This document shows, one piece after another, positions 18,356 to 27,999 of a DNA stretch of 64,000 nucleotides. The first letter of the stretch is position 1, and every line of letters starts with the position of its first letter. The translations under genes were made by a program, and so were the position numbers. The stretch is from Chitinophaga pinensis (GTDB lineage Bacteria > Bacteroidota > Bacteroidia > Chitinophagales > CAIOSU01): assembly GCA_945901065.1 (NCBI GenBank), contig CAMDKI010000002.1, forward strand, positions 248,001 through 312,000, given 5' to 3'. Under the pieces are notes generated by a model, which ran no database searches, had not been told where the DNA came from, and saw only the letters and a program-made list of their open reading frames with translations.

Positions 18356-18967
18356 ATGAGAAACACTTACCTAACCTGCCTATTGGCACTTTTGCTTTTA
18401 CCTATTTCAAGCGCATTTTCGCAAAGCCATTTAGGATTGGGCGTTGAACTCTTAGCGCCAATTACCCCATACTCCAAAGGCTACGGTTTAGGTTACGGTG
18501 CAAGTTTTATGTACCGAAGGTTCGAAATGACTCGTCCGCTAATATTGGATGTTTCAGTGGGCTTTACTCGTACCTCGGCAAAAAAAGATGCAAACTTTGC
18601 CTACGGCAGTGGTTTTAACTCGTACATTTATAAGCCCTATACGCTTAGGTCATATTATGCCAAATTTGGCTTGGGATGGGCATTCCTACCTAATGCATCG
18701 CCTTACACACAGCCCTATGCGGGTTTCGAATTAGGTTATTCATTAAATAGCGAAGGAAGCAATATTACCCACAACCAGTACCTCGCAGGCCTTCGCCTTG
18801 GGTGGATGACTTACCTAGCGGAACGTGTGCTGTTTGGGCTGGAAATGAAGTATAACGCCATGATATCTCTAGATGGACGGTCCGATAAAGAATATACTTC
18901 TATTGGCGAAATCATGGACCATCAAATGTCTTTTCAATTTACTACTAATGTAAGGTTGGGTAGGTAA
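18356..18967 (+). CDS. Hypothetical outer-membrane protein
   Basis: Signal peptide MRNTYLTCLLALLLLPISSAFSQ; Gly/aromatic beta-barrel-like sequence. Confidence 0.65.
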   Translation: MRNTYLTCLLALLLLPISSAFSQSHLGLGVELLAPITPYSKGYGLGYGASFMYRRFEMTRPLILDVSVGFTRTSAKKDANFAYGSGFNSYIYKPYTLRSYYAKFGLGWAFLPNASPYTQPYAGFELGYSLNSEGSNITHNQYLAGLRLGWMTYLAERVLFGLEMKYNAMISLDGRSDKEYTSIGEIMDHQMSFQFTTNVRLGR

Positions 18968-18970
18968 TTG

Positions 18971-19990
18971 TTACTGCTTTGCTTGCGGCATTGACAGCTC
19001 TATCATGAATTTATCATCTAGCACGTTTAGGTACCGTGCTGCGCCGCCTGAGACTTTTACAATAAAGCTTTCGTTGCTTTTGTTGTTTGGCAACTTGCCA
19101 ATTACCTTGGCATATATCACGCGGTCGTTCATGAGGTTGCGCACCTTAACTACCGAGCCAATTGGGGCGGTTTTGTGCAAGGCATAAAAGCGGTACTGGT
19201 TTTCGTGCGAAGGGTCGTTAAGCCAGCCAGCGGTACCTTTAAGTACTAGCTCGTTGCCGCTTGCAACAGATGCGTTGTACTTCACTTTTAAATCAGATAG
19301 CATAACCAAATCGAACGACGCTACGGTTGATCCTCCATCATCGCTCACTGTTGCGTCATTGGCATTTACCGCTGGGGCAGCGCTGCCAGATGGTTTGCTT
19401 GGGGTAAATATGGCATTGCTATCAATTGGCGGCTGGCCAGCTGGCGGTGCACTGTACTTTGGTGCGGTAGGGTTAGTTGTTGAGGCCTTACTACCCGGTA
19501 TTAAAAGCACTTGGCCAATACTCAAGCCTTCCACTTGTAATTTGTTCAGCTCCTTAATGGCCGCAACGGTAGTGTGTGGGTATAGCCTTGCTACAGAGTA
19601 CAGCGTTTCGCCGGTTTTTACAATATGTTGTGCTTGCTCTTTAGTGCTAGCGGTAGTTGCAGTTGGTGTATTGTTGGTTGGCTTTGTTGGGGCTGTTGGC
19701 GTGTTTGGGGATGCATCATCCAGTTTAACTGCATACAACGGCACCACTAGCATATCGCCGGGGCGCAGTGCCGCGGCAGGGTCTGTTAGTCGGTTTACGC
19801 TTCGCAAACTATCGACCTGCACTTTATAGGTTTGGGCTATGGAGTAAAACGTTTCGCCCACGCGCACTTGGTGCACCGTGTATGCCTTACCATCAATATT
19901 AACTTTGGTTTGAGATAGCAAAGTACCGGCAAACAACAAGCAAAAGGAGAGTAAAACTGCTTTAAGGTAGGTGCGAAACATGTTAAACAA
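18971..19990 (-). CDS. LysM-repeat protein with RlpA/DPBB-like C-terminal domain
   Basis: Two LysM motifs (HQVRVGETFYSIAQTYKVQVDSLRSVN; HIVKTGETLYSVARLYPHTTVAAIKELN) plus HKTAPIGSVVKVRNLMNDRVIYAKVIGKLP. Confidence 0.85.
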   Translation of the reverse strand: MFNMFRTYLKAVLLSFCLLFAGTLLSQTKVNIDGKAYTVHQVRVGETFYSIAQTYKVQVDSLRSVNRLTDPAAALRPGDMLVVPLYAVKLDDASPNTPTAPTKPTNNTPTATTASTKEQAQHIVKTGETLYSVARLYPHTTVAAIKELNKLQVEGLSIGQVLLIPGSKASTTNPTAPKYSAPPAGQPPIDSNAIFTPSKPSGSAAPAVNANDATVSDDGGSTVASFDLVMLSDLKVKYNASVASGNELVLKGTAGWLNDPSHENQYRFYALHKTAPIGSVVKVRNLMNDRVIYAKVIGKLPNNKSNESFIVKVSGGAARYLNVLDDKFMIELSMPQAKQ

Positions 19991-20069
19991 AATGGCTAAA
20001 TTTGATTGGGTTGGGGAAAACCACCTATAATAAACCGAAAATTAGGGCAAATTATTATCTGCACGCATT

Positions 20070-21506
20070 ATGAGAGCTAGCTTTTACAAACCGATACTGC
20101 AATGGGTGTTCATGATTTTAGGCACACTGCCTTTGGCGCTCATGGCCCAAGATACACCTATTAACGCCATCGACACAGGCTACCAAGCACCTATTGTGAA
20201 AGATACCACCCAAACGGTGCAAAGCTATAGCGGCAAACAAAAAGTGTACTACTTTAGGCTGCACGATGAAATAATGCCACCGGCGGGCCGCTTAATAAAT
20301 AAAGCCCTTGACGAAGCCGAAGCATGGGGTGCCAATTTAGTAATAATGGAACTGAACACCTTTGGTGGCCGAGTAGATATTGCGGATGAAATACGCAACA
20401 AGATATTGAACGCCAAAATGCCCATAGCCGTGTGGGTAAACGATAACGCCGCCTCGGCTGGTGCGCTTATTTCCATAGCTTGCGACAGCATATACATGGC
20501 ATCGGGCAGCAGCATTGGCGCAGCCACCGTAGTAAGTGGCGAAGACGGCACCCAAATGCCCGACAAATACCAAAGCTATATGCGCAGCACTATGCGCAGC
20601 ACTGCCGAGGCCAATGGCCGCGACCCACTTATTGCCGAAGCTATGGTGGATGACCGTATTGTTATACCTGGCATTATCGATTCGGGCTTTACCCTTACGT
20701 TTACTGCTGCAGAAGCCCTAAAACATGGCTACTCAGAAGGTACTGCCGAAAACCGAGAAGAGGTATTGAAGTTAATAGGCGTTGCCGATTATGAGTTGAA
20801 AGAATACGAACCTGACAGTATCGATGCCATCATTTCGTTTTTACTGAACCCCGTGGTCAACTCACTTTTGCTATTAGCAATTATTGGGGGCATTTACTTC
20901 GAGCTGCAGGCTCCAGGTATTGGTTTCCCATTGGCTTTGGCAGTTACTGCTGCAGTGTTGTTTTTTGCGCCGCTGTATCTCGAGGGGCTTGCCGCTAATT
21001 GGGAGATTTTGCTTTTTATAGTAGGCGTAATACTCTTGATTATGGAGTTATTTGTGATTCCTGGCTTTGGTATAGCGGGCATCAGCGGTATTATTCTTAT
21101 TGTGGGCTCCTTAATACTTTCATTAGTAGCCAATATTGATGGCTTTGATTTCACATTTGCCAGTGGCGAACAGCTAACTAGGGCGGTACTGCAAGTTACG
21201 GTTATACTTACGCTGTCTATAATAGGTTTCTTGGTGTTTAATGAGCGCATAACCAATAGTGCCGCCTTCAAAAAACTGACCTTGCAAGATTCATTGAGCG
21301 GCGAAGGCTATACTGCTGGGCTTGCAGAGCTTGATAACCTAGCCGGCCAGCAAGGCACTGCTGTTACCGATTTGCGCCCATCAGGTAAAATATCTATAGG
21401 CGAAAATCGCTATGAAGCATCAACCGATGGTGAATTGATAGAAAAAGGTACAGATGTTGTTGTGGTGAAATCGAGAGGTAACTACTTGCAGGTGCGAAAA
21501 GCTTGA
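20070..21506 (+). CDS. NfeD-family membrane serine protease (ClpP-like + NfeD)
   Basis: MELNTFGGRVDIADEIRNKI...VWVNDNAASAGALISIACDSIYMASGSSIGAATVV, TM region, C-terminal OB-like GKISIGENRYEAST...VVVVKSRGNYLQV. Confidence 0.9.
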   Translation: MRASFYKPILQWVFMILGTLPLALMAQDTPINAIDTGYQAPIVKDTTQTVQSYSGKQKVYYFRLHDEIMPPAGRLINKALDEAEAWGANLVIMELNTFGGRVDIADEIRNKILNAKMPIAVWVNDNAASAGALISIACDSIYMASGSSIGAATVVSGEDGTQMPDKYQSYMRSTMRSTAEANGRDPLIAEAMVDDRIVIPGIIDSGFTLTFTAAEALKHGYSEGTAENREEVLKLIGVADYELKEYEPDSIDAIISFLLNPVVNSLLLLAIIGGIYFELQAPGIGFPLALAVTAAVLFFAPLYLEGLAANWEILLFIVGVILLIMELFVIPGFGIAGISGIILIVGSLILSLVANIDGFDFTFASGEQLTRAVLQVTVILTLSIIGFLVFNERITNSAAFKKLTLQDSLSGEGYTAGLAELDNLAGQQGTAVTDLRPSGKISIGENRYEASTDGELIEKGTDVVVVKSRGNYLQVRKA

Positions 21507-21887
21507 TTAAGCATGCAAGCGCGCGCCTAACCACAAACCACCAAAAGCAAGCAACACACCGAGTATGTTGCTAAGTAACGCATACAACAACGCGGACTTA
21601 ATGTCGCCGACCTGTATACGCTGCATCATTTCGATGGCAAAGCTAGAGAAGGTAGTAAAGCCGCCCAGAAAACCTACGAAAAGGAAATTCTTGAGCGTTT
21701 CGGGCATTTGAGGCACATCCAACCAACCCCAAAGAAAACCAATAAGCAACGAGCCAACCATGTTTACGGTAAAAGTGCTAGCCGGAAAGCCGAGCCACTG
21801 CTGATTACCCATCCAATGTAACACCCCATAACGGCCTAATACGCCCAATGAGCCACCTACAATAAGTGATAGTATGTTGTACCACAT
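21507..21887 (-). CDS. crcB: Fluoride efflux channel CrcB/FluC
   Basis: GGSLGVLGRYGVLHW...TFTVNMVGSLLIGFLWG...FLFVGFLGGFTTFSSFAIEM. Confidence 0.92.
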   Translation of the reverse strand: MWYNILSLIVGGSLGVLGRYGVLHWMGNQQWLGFPASTFTVNMVGSLLIGFLWGWLDVPQMPETLKNFLFVGFLGGFTTFSSFAIEMMQRIQVGDIKSALLYALLSNILGVLLAFGGLWLGARLHA

Positions 21888-21907
21888 GTGGCAAAGGTAG
21901 CGGTTTT

Positions 21908-21940
21908 AGTCGATGGTCGATAGTCCATGGTTTATAGTCC
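21908..21940. repeat. Dispersed repeat family B, first copy (AGTCGATGGTCGATAGTCCATGG...)
   Basis: Inverted relative to 22025..22057; related copy at 18195..18226. Confidence 0.75.
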
Positions 21941-22024
21941 AAAAACTTGAAAAGAAAATATTAACAAAAAATAGGCTAAACCTGTCCGTGCTGCCCCTAA
22001 TAACTCTATTTATCCTAAAAAAAT

Positions 22025-22057
22025 CCATGGACTATCGACCGTCGACCATCGACTATT
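22025..22057. repeat. Dispersed repeat family B, inverted copy (CCATGGACTATCGACCGTCGACCATCGACTATT)
   Basis: Its reverse complement shares TCGATAGTCCATGG and AGTCGATGGTCGA with 21908..21930. Confidence 0.75.
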
Positions 22058-22161
22058 CAAATATTTCCATCGAAATGTATCAACAACACTTGGGCATGAC
22101 AGCCAAAGCACCTATTTTTACTGCCCAATAAGAATCCCAAACATTTACTACATAACCAGTC

Positions 22162-22497
22162 ATGAAAAATTCTACCAATAAAGCGTTGTTTGAGAAGGCA
22201 GTAAAAATTGCCCAAGACGGAAAGGACTTAACAAGTGCTATACCGGTGTTGATGCAGTTGCGTGAACAAGCCAAAGCTGCCGAAGACCCTCTAGTAACTA
22301 AAGTATTGCGCCTTGCTAGCCAACACATTGAAAACAACGAAAGCTTTGAGGTTGGTCAATATTTTGAAGAAGAGCCACTACCAGATGACATGAGCAACTT
22401 GGAATATTTCCTTCAGTTGGTTGCAGATAGTGACAATAAATTTAACCGTGAGGAACTGGCCCAATTCCGTGATGTATTTAACCAATTGGCTCAGTAA
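22162..22497 (+). CDS. Hypothetical 111-aa protein
   Basis: Clean ORF with no convincing alternative frame; followed by a strong terminator. Confidence 0.65.
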   Translation: MKNSTNKALFEKAVKIAQDGKDLTSAIPVLMQLREQAKAAEDPLVTKVLRLASQHIENNESFEVGQYFEEEPLPDDMSNLEYFLQLVADSDNKFNREELAQFRDVFNQLAQ

Positions 22498-22518
22498 TCA
22501 ATAGTAACATCCTACACT

Positions 22519-22556
22519 AAAAGCCCCGTTTTGCTTAAGCAAAACGGGGCTTTTTT
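22519..22556. terminator. Bidirectional Rho-independent terminator
   Basis: Perfect palindrome AAAAGCCCCGTTTTGCTT/AAGCAAAACGGGGCTTTT between convergent genes, followed by Ts. Confidence 0.93.
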
Positions 22557-22581
22557 ATGGTCTAATGAGCAGCAGCAACCT

Positions 22582-24234
22582 TTATTCAAGTAATATTTTA
22601 CCCGCTGCAACCTTACCTGAATGAGTAATAATTTGATATAAATACAGGCCTACTGATACCTTTGGAAGATTAACAGCATTAGCATCGGTGGTTAAGTTGG
22701 TTTCGAAAACTAAAACACCCGAGACACTGGTCACCTTCATTACACCTGTTTCGCCTACAGGTAAGGTTACTTGTATACTACCCGTTGATGGATTGGGAAA
22801 TAGGCTTGGATTAAAAGTAATGGTTTGGTCTATTCCGGTTGTGTCGGTAACATAAATCTGGCAAGTGCTAGGCAAGGGGTTTAGCTCAATCGGCCCTTGT
22901 GGGGTTAGGTTTTTACCTGCGAATGCTGGAAAATCAACCCCATATCGCAGCGCTTGAAAGGTATTGTTAGAAATTGGCTGCAAACCTTGCGAAACAGGCC
23001 CAAGTGCATTCACCGGCACTATGTATTGCCATACAATCGAGTCATTTGGAGCAATTTCGAACAAGCGACCTTCTGTGCCTTCACAAACCAAAATGTTACC
23101 GTTTGGCAATGCTTGCGCACCACTTATATTCCGAGAGTAGAAACCTAACGGAGGATTGGCTGTGTAATTATAAAATGCCGTATCGGGACCAAATGGCTGC
23201 CCAGGTTGCAAAGTATAGTTGCCATCGGTCAATAGCGGTGGCACTATCATTTCAACGGTTGAGTAATCGCCTGCTGGCCTTCCTTGTCCATTGTTGTATA
23301 TGGTAATATTGCCTGAATTAGGATAGCCTGATTTTACCCATTGCGCATCATGTTGTTTGTATAAAATTTGGTCAGAAAGGGTACCACGTTTATAAGCAGC
23401 TGGGTTGCCCCAACGGTACAACAAATCGCCACCCTTACCTGCATTTCCACCGATTGAGCTAGCAGCCTCAGCAGTAGTGGTGCTATGGTCAATAATCCAT
23501 ATTTCATTGAAACGATGTACGCTCAATAGTATTTGGTCGAGCGATTCATCATAGTCAATCCCATTCAAGTGCAGCCAGTCCGCATCCAAATTATTTGGGT
23601 AGTTAATGTTTATCTTACCCGGGTTGGCGGCTACCACGCCATAATTGGCCTTAGTGCTATCATAGTCTTGAACAGAATGGTCAGTGGCATGCCACTCCCA
23701 AACAATGTTGCCAGTGCCCATGCCAGTTGGCTGCACTTCAATAATGCGCCCATCCCAAAAATCTCCATCTACTGTTGCTGAGTTTCGGCCAAGGGCAAGG
23801 GCCGTATCTTCGGTAATGTCATAAAATGCTAACATCAGCACGTTTCCATTGGGCAGCACTTGTATGTCGTGGTTGCTTACTTTGTTGCTATCGTTATAGT
23901 CGTAATACCAAAGAATGTTTCCGTCCCAATCAAACAACTCTACCCTTCCGGCAACCCCGCCTGCCGTAAAGTTGATATTAGTATTCAGTTTGGCCGACCG
24001 AATTAAATTGCCATTAGGCAGCAAATAGCCAGTAAGCCCTGGTTGAAAGGCCGATTGCCAAGTATGCACTACCTCGCCACAATTGTCAATAAGATAGGTG
24101 GTTTCATATGCAGAAGGGCAAAACAAAGTATAACCGTTGTAGGACGCGCGATCGTTGCGAAACAAGCCAATAGTTTGCTGTGCAATTGACTGCAAACCTA
24201 CTAGAACTAAAAAACAAAGCAAAAAGTAGCGCAT
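22582..24234 (-). CDS. Arylsulfotransferase (ASST)-like secreted protein with T9SS type-A sorting domain
   Basis: TYLIDNCGEVVHTWQS...GYLLPNGNLIRSAKL...LPNGNVLM...NGNILVCEGTEGRLFEI; C-terminus FPNPSTGSIQVTLP...VGLYLYQIITHSGKVAAGKILLE. Confidence 0.85.
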   Translation of the reverse strand: MRYFLLCFLVLVGLQSIAQQTIGLFRNDRASYNGYTLFCPSAYETTYLIDNCGEVVHTWQSAFQPGLTGYLLPNGNLIRSAKLNTNINFTAGGVAGRVELFDWDGNILWYYDYNDSNKVSNHDIQVLPNGNVLMLAFYDITEDTALALGRNSATVDGDFWDGRIIEVQPTGMGTGNIVWEWHATDHSVQDYDSTKANYGVVAANPGKININYPNNLDADWLHLNGIDYDESLDQILLSVHRFNEIWIIDHSTTTAEAASSIGGNAGKGGDLLYRWGNPAAYKRGTLSDQILYKQHDAQWVKSGYPNSGNITIYNNGQGRPAGDYSTVEMIVPPLLTDGNYTLQPGQPFGPDTAFYNYTANPPLGFYSRNISGAQALPNGNILVCEGTEGRLFEIAPNDSIVWQYIVPVNALGPVSQGLQPISNNTFQALRYGVDFPAFAGKNLTPQGPIELNPLPSTCQIYVTDTTGIDQTITFNPSLFPNPSTGSIQVTLPVGETGVMKVTSVSGVLVFETNLTTDANAVNLPKVSVGLYLYQIITHSGKVAAGKILLE

Positions 24235-24287
24235 ATTGTGTTTCTATGCCTATAAAGATAGGAGATAAAAGACAAAGCAAATACGCC

Positions 24288-24956
24288 TTAATGGCAACTA
24301 TGCCCAACAGCTGGGCTTACAAAAGGAATGCCCAAACCCATACCACGAAGAATAAAAAGACAACCGATAATGCATACAAATGCAGGTATTATGTATGGCG
24401 ACATCTTGGCTAACCGCTTGCCCAACCAACCGCCGCCCAAACTTACGCCAACCAAGGCACCTGTGGTGCCCAAGCCAAACATAGCCATAAAACCTGCCGA
24501 CTGCCATAGGCTGGTGCCGGCCAAAGAGCCTGCCACGGCAACATAAACCATACCACATGGTAACAGGCCGTTGAGCATACCAGTAATGCCGCTGCTTAAC
24601 AAGGTGCGTTTCTGCATTTGCTGCGAAATACGACTGGTTACCGGGCTGAAGTTGATTGTTGCACCTTTAAACCAACCGGTGCGTGGCAAGAAGTAAATGG
24701 CCAATATCAGGATACCCGAAATAATGGATAACCATTGTTGCCAACCACCAATGCGCACACCCAAACCCAATAAGCCAGCCAAAAGACCTAAAACTATATA
24801 GGTACTCACCCTGCCACCCTGATATAGTAATAAGCGCTCCCAGCCTTTGCCATTTAAACCGTTTGCACGGTTCATAGCTATTACAATGGGGCCGCACATA
24901 CCCACACAATGCAGGCTAGAGGCCAATCCTAGTAAAAAACCACTGAGCACAAACAT
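24288..24956 (-). CDS. Sulfite exporter TauE/SafE family (UreH-like) membrane protein
   Basis: GLASSLHCVGMCGPIVIAMNR...GLLPCGMVYVAVAGSLAGTS; last gene of the cco cluster. Confidence 0.88.
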   Translation of the reverse strand: MFVLSGFLLGLASSLHCVGMCGPIVIAMNRANGLNGKGWERLLLYQGGRVSTYIVLGLLAGLLGLGVRIGGWQQWLSIISGILILAIYFLPRTGWFKGATINFSPVTSRISQQMQKRTLLSSGITGMLNGLLPCGMVYVAVAGSLAGTSLWQSAGFMAMFGLGTTGALVGVSLGGGWLGKRLAKMSPYIIPAFVCIIGCLFILRGMGLGIPFVSPAVGHSCH

Positions 24957-24957
24957 A

Positions 24958-25389
24958 CTAGTAGGTTAATACTTGTTCGGTTAGATAATCTTTGCCCGCT
25001 GCGGTAAAGTTTACTTTTATGCGCCATAAACCAAATGGTTTGTCTTTCATTGATAATATCAACGGTTCGCCAACGGCCAAACTAAAAGTTTCATGCACAT
25101 CTTGCTCACTATCTGAAGGGCGATAAAGCCAAACTTTACCCGTAATAGCCTCCTGAACCGGAAAGGTAACCGTTATTTGTTCCGCTTCTCTCATAGGCTC
25201 CACCAGTGGCTTTCGGCCGCTTTCTAAGGTTAGTTCTCGCTGGTTTATTTCGTCTTGGTAGGTCAAAGTTTGAGTATAATAATCAGGCGTAACCAAGCTT
25301 ACATCCTCTTGCATAGCTTTGTATACCATAAACATGATTAAGCAGGCAAAAGCACCGTAAAGTATTGCTATTTTATGTCCCCAGTTCAT
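24958..25389 (-). CDS. ccoH: FixH/CcoH family protein
   Basis: N-terminal TM then VSLVTPDYYTQTLTYQDEINQRE; located directly after ccoG. Confidence 0.85.
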   Translation of the reverse strand: MNWGHKIAILYGAFACLIMFMVYKAMQEDVSLVTPDYYTQTLTYQDEINQRELTLESGRKPLVEPMREAEQITVTFPVQEAITGKVWLYRPSDSEQDVHETFSLAVGEPLILSMKDKPFGLWRIKVNFTAAGKDYLTEQVLTY

Positions 25390-25426
25390 AGTAAATTGTT
25401 TTTGATATGCTTACTATTATTTTAAG

Positions 25427-26824
25427 TTAGTGTTTGCCAGCAGGCCCGAGAAAACCAGTTTTTACGCTTCCTACCTTTTTGTTGCCATTCATCAAATTGA
25501 TTCGAATGTTGGTTTTAATGCCATCTAGTTCTTTGGGGTTCATATCCAAAAAGAAACTAGACTCAGCCATACCACCAGACGGTACTGTTAGGATACTGTC
25601 TTTGCCAATTAACCTCACTGTTGCATGTTCACTAGGCGACAAAGCAATGCGCATCGTATCAAAGGTTTTATTGATGATTTTTACTTGATAAAGATTGCTC
25701 ACCCGGCCATCATCCAACTTTTGAAACAAGGTACCTGGTGTGCGCAACACTGTGGCCTCAACATCGCTCCTTAAAAACAACAACGTGACCATTACCCCAA
25801 CTAACAGCACCAATACGCCAGTGTACGCCTTCATGCGGGTAGTAAAGTTAAATCCACGTTTCTCGGTAATGCTATTCTCCGATGCATAACGGATAAGATC
25901 CAAAGGCTTGTGTACCCTTTCCATTACCTCATTACAAGCATCAATGCAAGCGGTGCAATTCACGCACTCCATTTGTGTACCGTTTCTTATATCAATACCC
26001 GTAGGGCATACCCGCACACAAAGACCGCAATCAACACAATCGCCAAGGTCGCTATTATCGGTGTCTTTTTTGATTTTACCTCTAGGCTCGCCGCGTACAT
26101 GGTCGTATGCCACAATCATGCTATCGTTATCCAACAACACCCCTTGCAATCGGCCATAAGGACAAAAAGTAGTGCACATTTGCTCTCTAAACCTGGCATA
26201 TACCCCATAGAAAACGAATGTACCAGCAATCATGGCTATAAAGCCCCCTTGCTGCTTCAAAGGCGAGGTGCTTACCAAATTCCACAAACTATCAACACCA
26301 ATAAGCCAAGCAATAACGGTATGCGAAATAATAAAGGCTATTACTAGAAAAAAGCTATGCTTGCCAATACGTTTTATGGTTTTCTCCTTGTTCCAAGGGG
26401 CGGCATTAAGCTTGCGCTGAGCGCTTGCATCACCTTCTATCCAATACTCTATTTTCCTGAATACCATTTCCATGAATATGGTTTGGGGGCAAACCCAACC
26501 ACAAAACACACGCCCATATACTACCGTAAACAATATGATAAATACAAAGAACGTAATCATGGCCAACCCGAAGAGGTAAAAATCTTGAGGCCAAAACACC
26601 GCACCGAACAAGATAAACTTCCTATCGAACACATCGAGCAAAAACAATGGATGGTCGTGTATTTTTATCCAAGGGACAAAAATAAGGAAGGCCAAAAGAC
26701 CAAAGCTTACCCAAGTGCGGTAGTTGTAATACTTACCCGAAGGTTTGGTAGGATATAACCATATTCTATCTCCCGCTTCATCAACAGTTGCTAATGAGTC
26801 CCTAAATTCCTCGTGATAATCCAT
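25427..26824 (-). CDS. ccoG: Cytochrome c oxidase accessory protein CcoG
   Basis: VFCGWVCPQTIFMEMVFRKIEYWIEGD...CTTFCPYGRLQGVLLDNDSMIVAYDHVRGEPRG...CVDCGLCVRVCPTGIDIRNGTQMECVNCTACIDACNEVM. Confidence 0.95.
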   Translation of the reverse strand: MDYHEEFRDSLATVDEAGDRIWLYPTKPSGKYYNYRTWVSFGLLAFLIFVPWIKIHDHPLFLLDVFDRKFILFGAVFWPQDFYLFGLAMITFFVFIILFTVVYGRVFCGWVCPQTIFMEMVFRKIEYWIEGDASAQRKLNAAPWNKEKTIKRIGKHSFFLVIAFIISHTVIAWLIGVDSLWNLVSTSPLKQQGGFIAMIAGTFVFYGVYARFREQMCTTFCPYGRLQGVLLDNDSMIVAYDHVRGEPRGKIKKDTDNSDLGDCVDCGLCVRVCPTGIDIRNGTQMECVNCTACIDACNEVMERVHKPLDLIRYASENSITEKRGFNFTTRMKAYTGVLVLLVGVMVTLLFLRSDVEATVLRTPGTLFQKLDDGRVSNLYQVKIINKTFDTMRIALSPSEHATVRLIGKDSILTVPSGGMAESSFFLDMNPKELDGIKTNIRINLMNGNKKVGSVKTGFLGPAGKH

Positions 26825-26833
26825 AACTCGTTA

Positions 26834-27802
26834 CTATTGTACTGTGGTATCCACTGCAATTGCAGTAATACTATCTACTGGCGCAACAGCAGTTGTATCA
26901 CTTACCCCAGTTTCCTCCCAAAGTGTGCCTTGTGCCTCTTTCTGGTTAGGTGGGTTGGTGCCTTGCATGGTCAAAATATAGCTCGCTACATCTTGCATAT
27001 CCTTAGCACCCATTTGGTCCTTCCACGATATCATGCCTTTTGCAGGCACACCATACTTAATGGTGGTAAACAAGTTTTTGATACTACCGCCGTGTATCCA
27101 AAATTTGTCGGTAAAGTTAGGTCCTACCCCACCCTCGCCTGATTGGCCATGACAGGCTGCACAATAAGAAATAAATATTTGCTTACCATTGGTTAAACTG
27201 CTACCATCACTCAATAGTGTAACGTTGTTCTCGTTTACCAAGTTAGCCATCTTAGCTAGGTAGGTATCTTTTTGCTCTTGTGCTATGGCCATGTCTTGCT
27301 CGTACTCGGCAAACTGGCTGCGATCGGTGCCAGATAGTTGGAAGTAGAAGAAATATACAAAACCGAACACTATAGTCATGTAAAACATGGCGGTCCACCA
27401 AGGTGGTAAGTGGTTATCAAGCTCTTTTATACCATCATAGTCATGGTCGAGCATTATATCCTCTTCTTGCTCAATTGGCACAGCATCTGTAAGCGTTTTA
27501 GAGATATTACCCCAATCAAAAAAATTCGAAAATGGAATAAATTCTACATCCCTTAAATGCTCCTGTTGCTCTTGAGTCATTGTTGCTTTGGTCATCGATA
27601 CCAGCATGCTGGATAAGTAGAACACCGCAAACAGCATAATTAACATAACCGTAGCAAAAAGCCCGATAAGTATTTCAGTTTGGTGCGTATCCATAAAGCT
27701 GGGTAGCGGCTGCGCGGGAGCAGTAGTTTGGGCAAAGGCAGGTACTGTCATTGCTATGATAAATATTACCGCAGCTATGTGTTTTAACATCTTACTTTTC
27801 AT
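26834..27802 (-). CDS. ccoP: cbb3-type cytochrome c oxidase subunit III (CcoP), single haem-c motif
   Basis: IKELDNHLPPWWTAMFYMTIVFGFVYFFYF and GKQIFISYCAACHGQSGEGGVGPNFTDKFWIHGG; only one CxxCH. Confidence 0.92.
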   Translation of the reverse strand: MKSKMLKHIAAVIFIIAMTVPAFAQTTAPAQPLPSFMDTHQTEILIGLFATVMLIMLFAVFYLSSMLVSMTKATMTQEQQEHLRDVEFIPFSNFFDWGNISKTLTDAVPIEQEEDIMLDHDYDGIKELDNHLPPWWTAMFYMTIVFGFVYFFYFQLSGTDRSQFAEYEQDMAIAQEQKDTYLAKMANLVNENNVTLLSDGSSLTNGKQIFISYCAACHGQSGEGGVGPNFTDKFWIHGGSIKNLFTTIKYGVPAKGMISWKDQMGAKDMQDVASYILTMQGTNPPNQKEAQGTLWEETGVSDTTAVAPVDSITAIAVDTTVQ

Positions 27803-27996
27803 TGCTGATGTTTTGAAGGGGTGGTAGTCAATGTTGCTTCTTCTTCAAGGGGCATAGTGCTCATATGAGCTACGTGGGCCTTATTGGCCGTTAACACATA
27901 AATCAATAAACCCAAAAAGAACAGAAAAAATATGGTGAAGGAGATGGTCGGGAATATGCCGATATTGTCCACACCGCGTAATATCTCTTTATACAT
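27799..27996 (-). CDS. ccoQ: CcoQ/FixQ-like small subunit
   Basis: 65 aa with one TM between ccoNO and ccoP; ATGA overlap with ccoP. Confidence 0.7.
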   Translation of the reverse strand: MYKEILRGVDNIGIFPTISFTIFFLFFLGLLIYVLTANKAHVAHMSTMPLEEEATLTTTPSKHQQ

Positions 27997-27999
27997 GGC

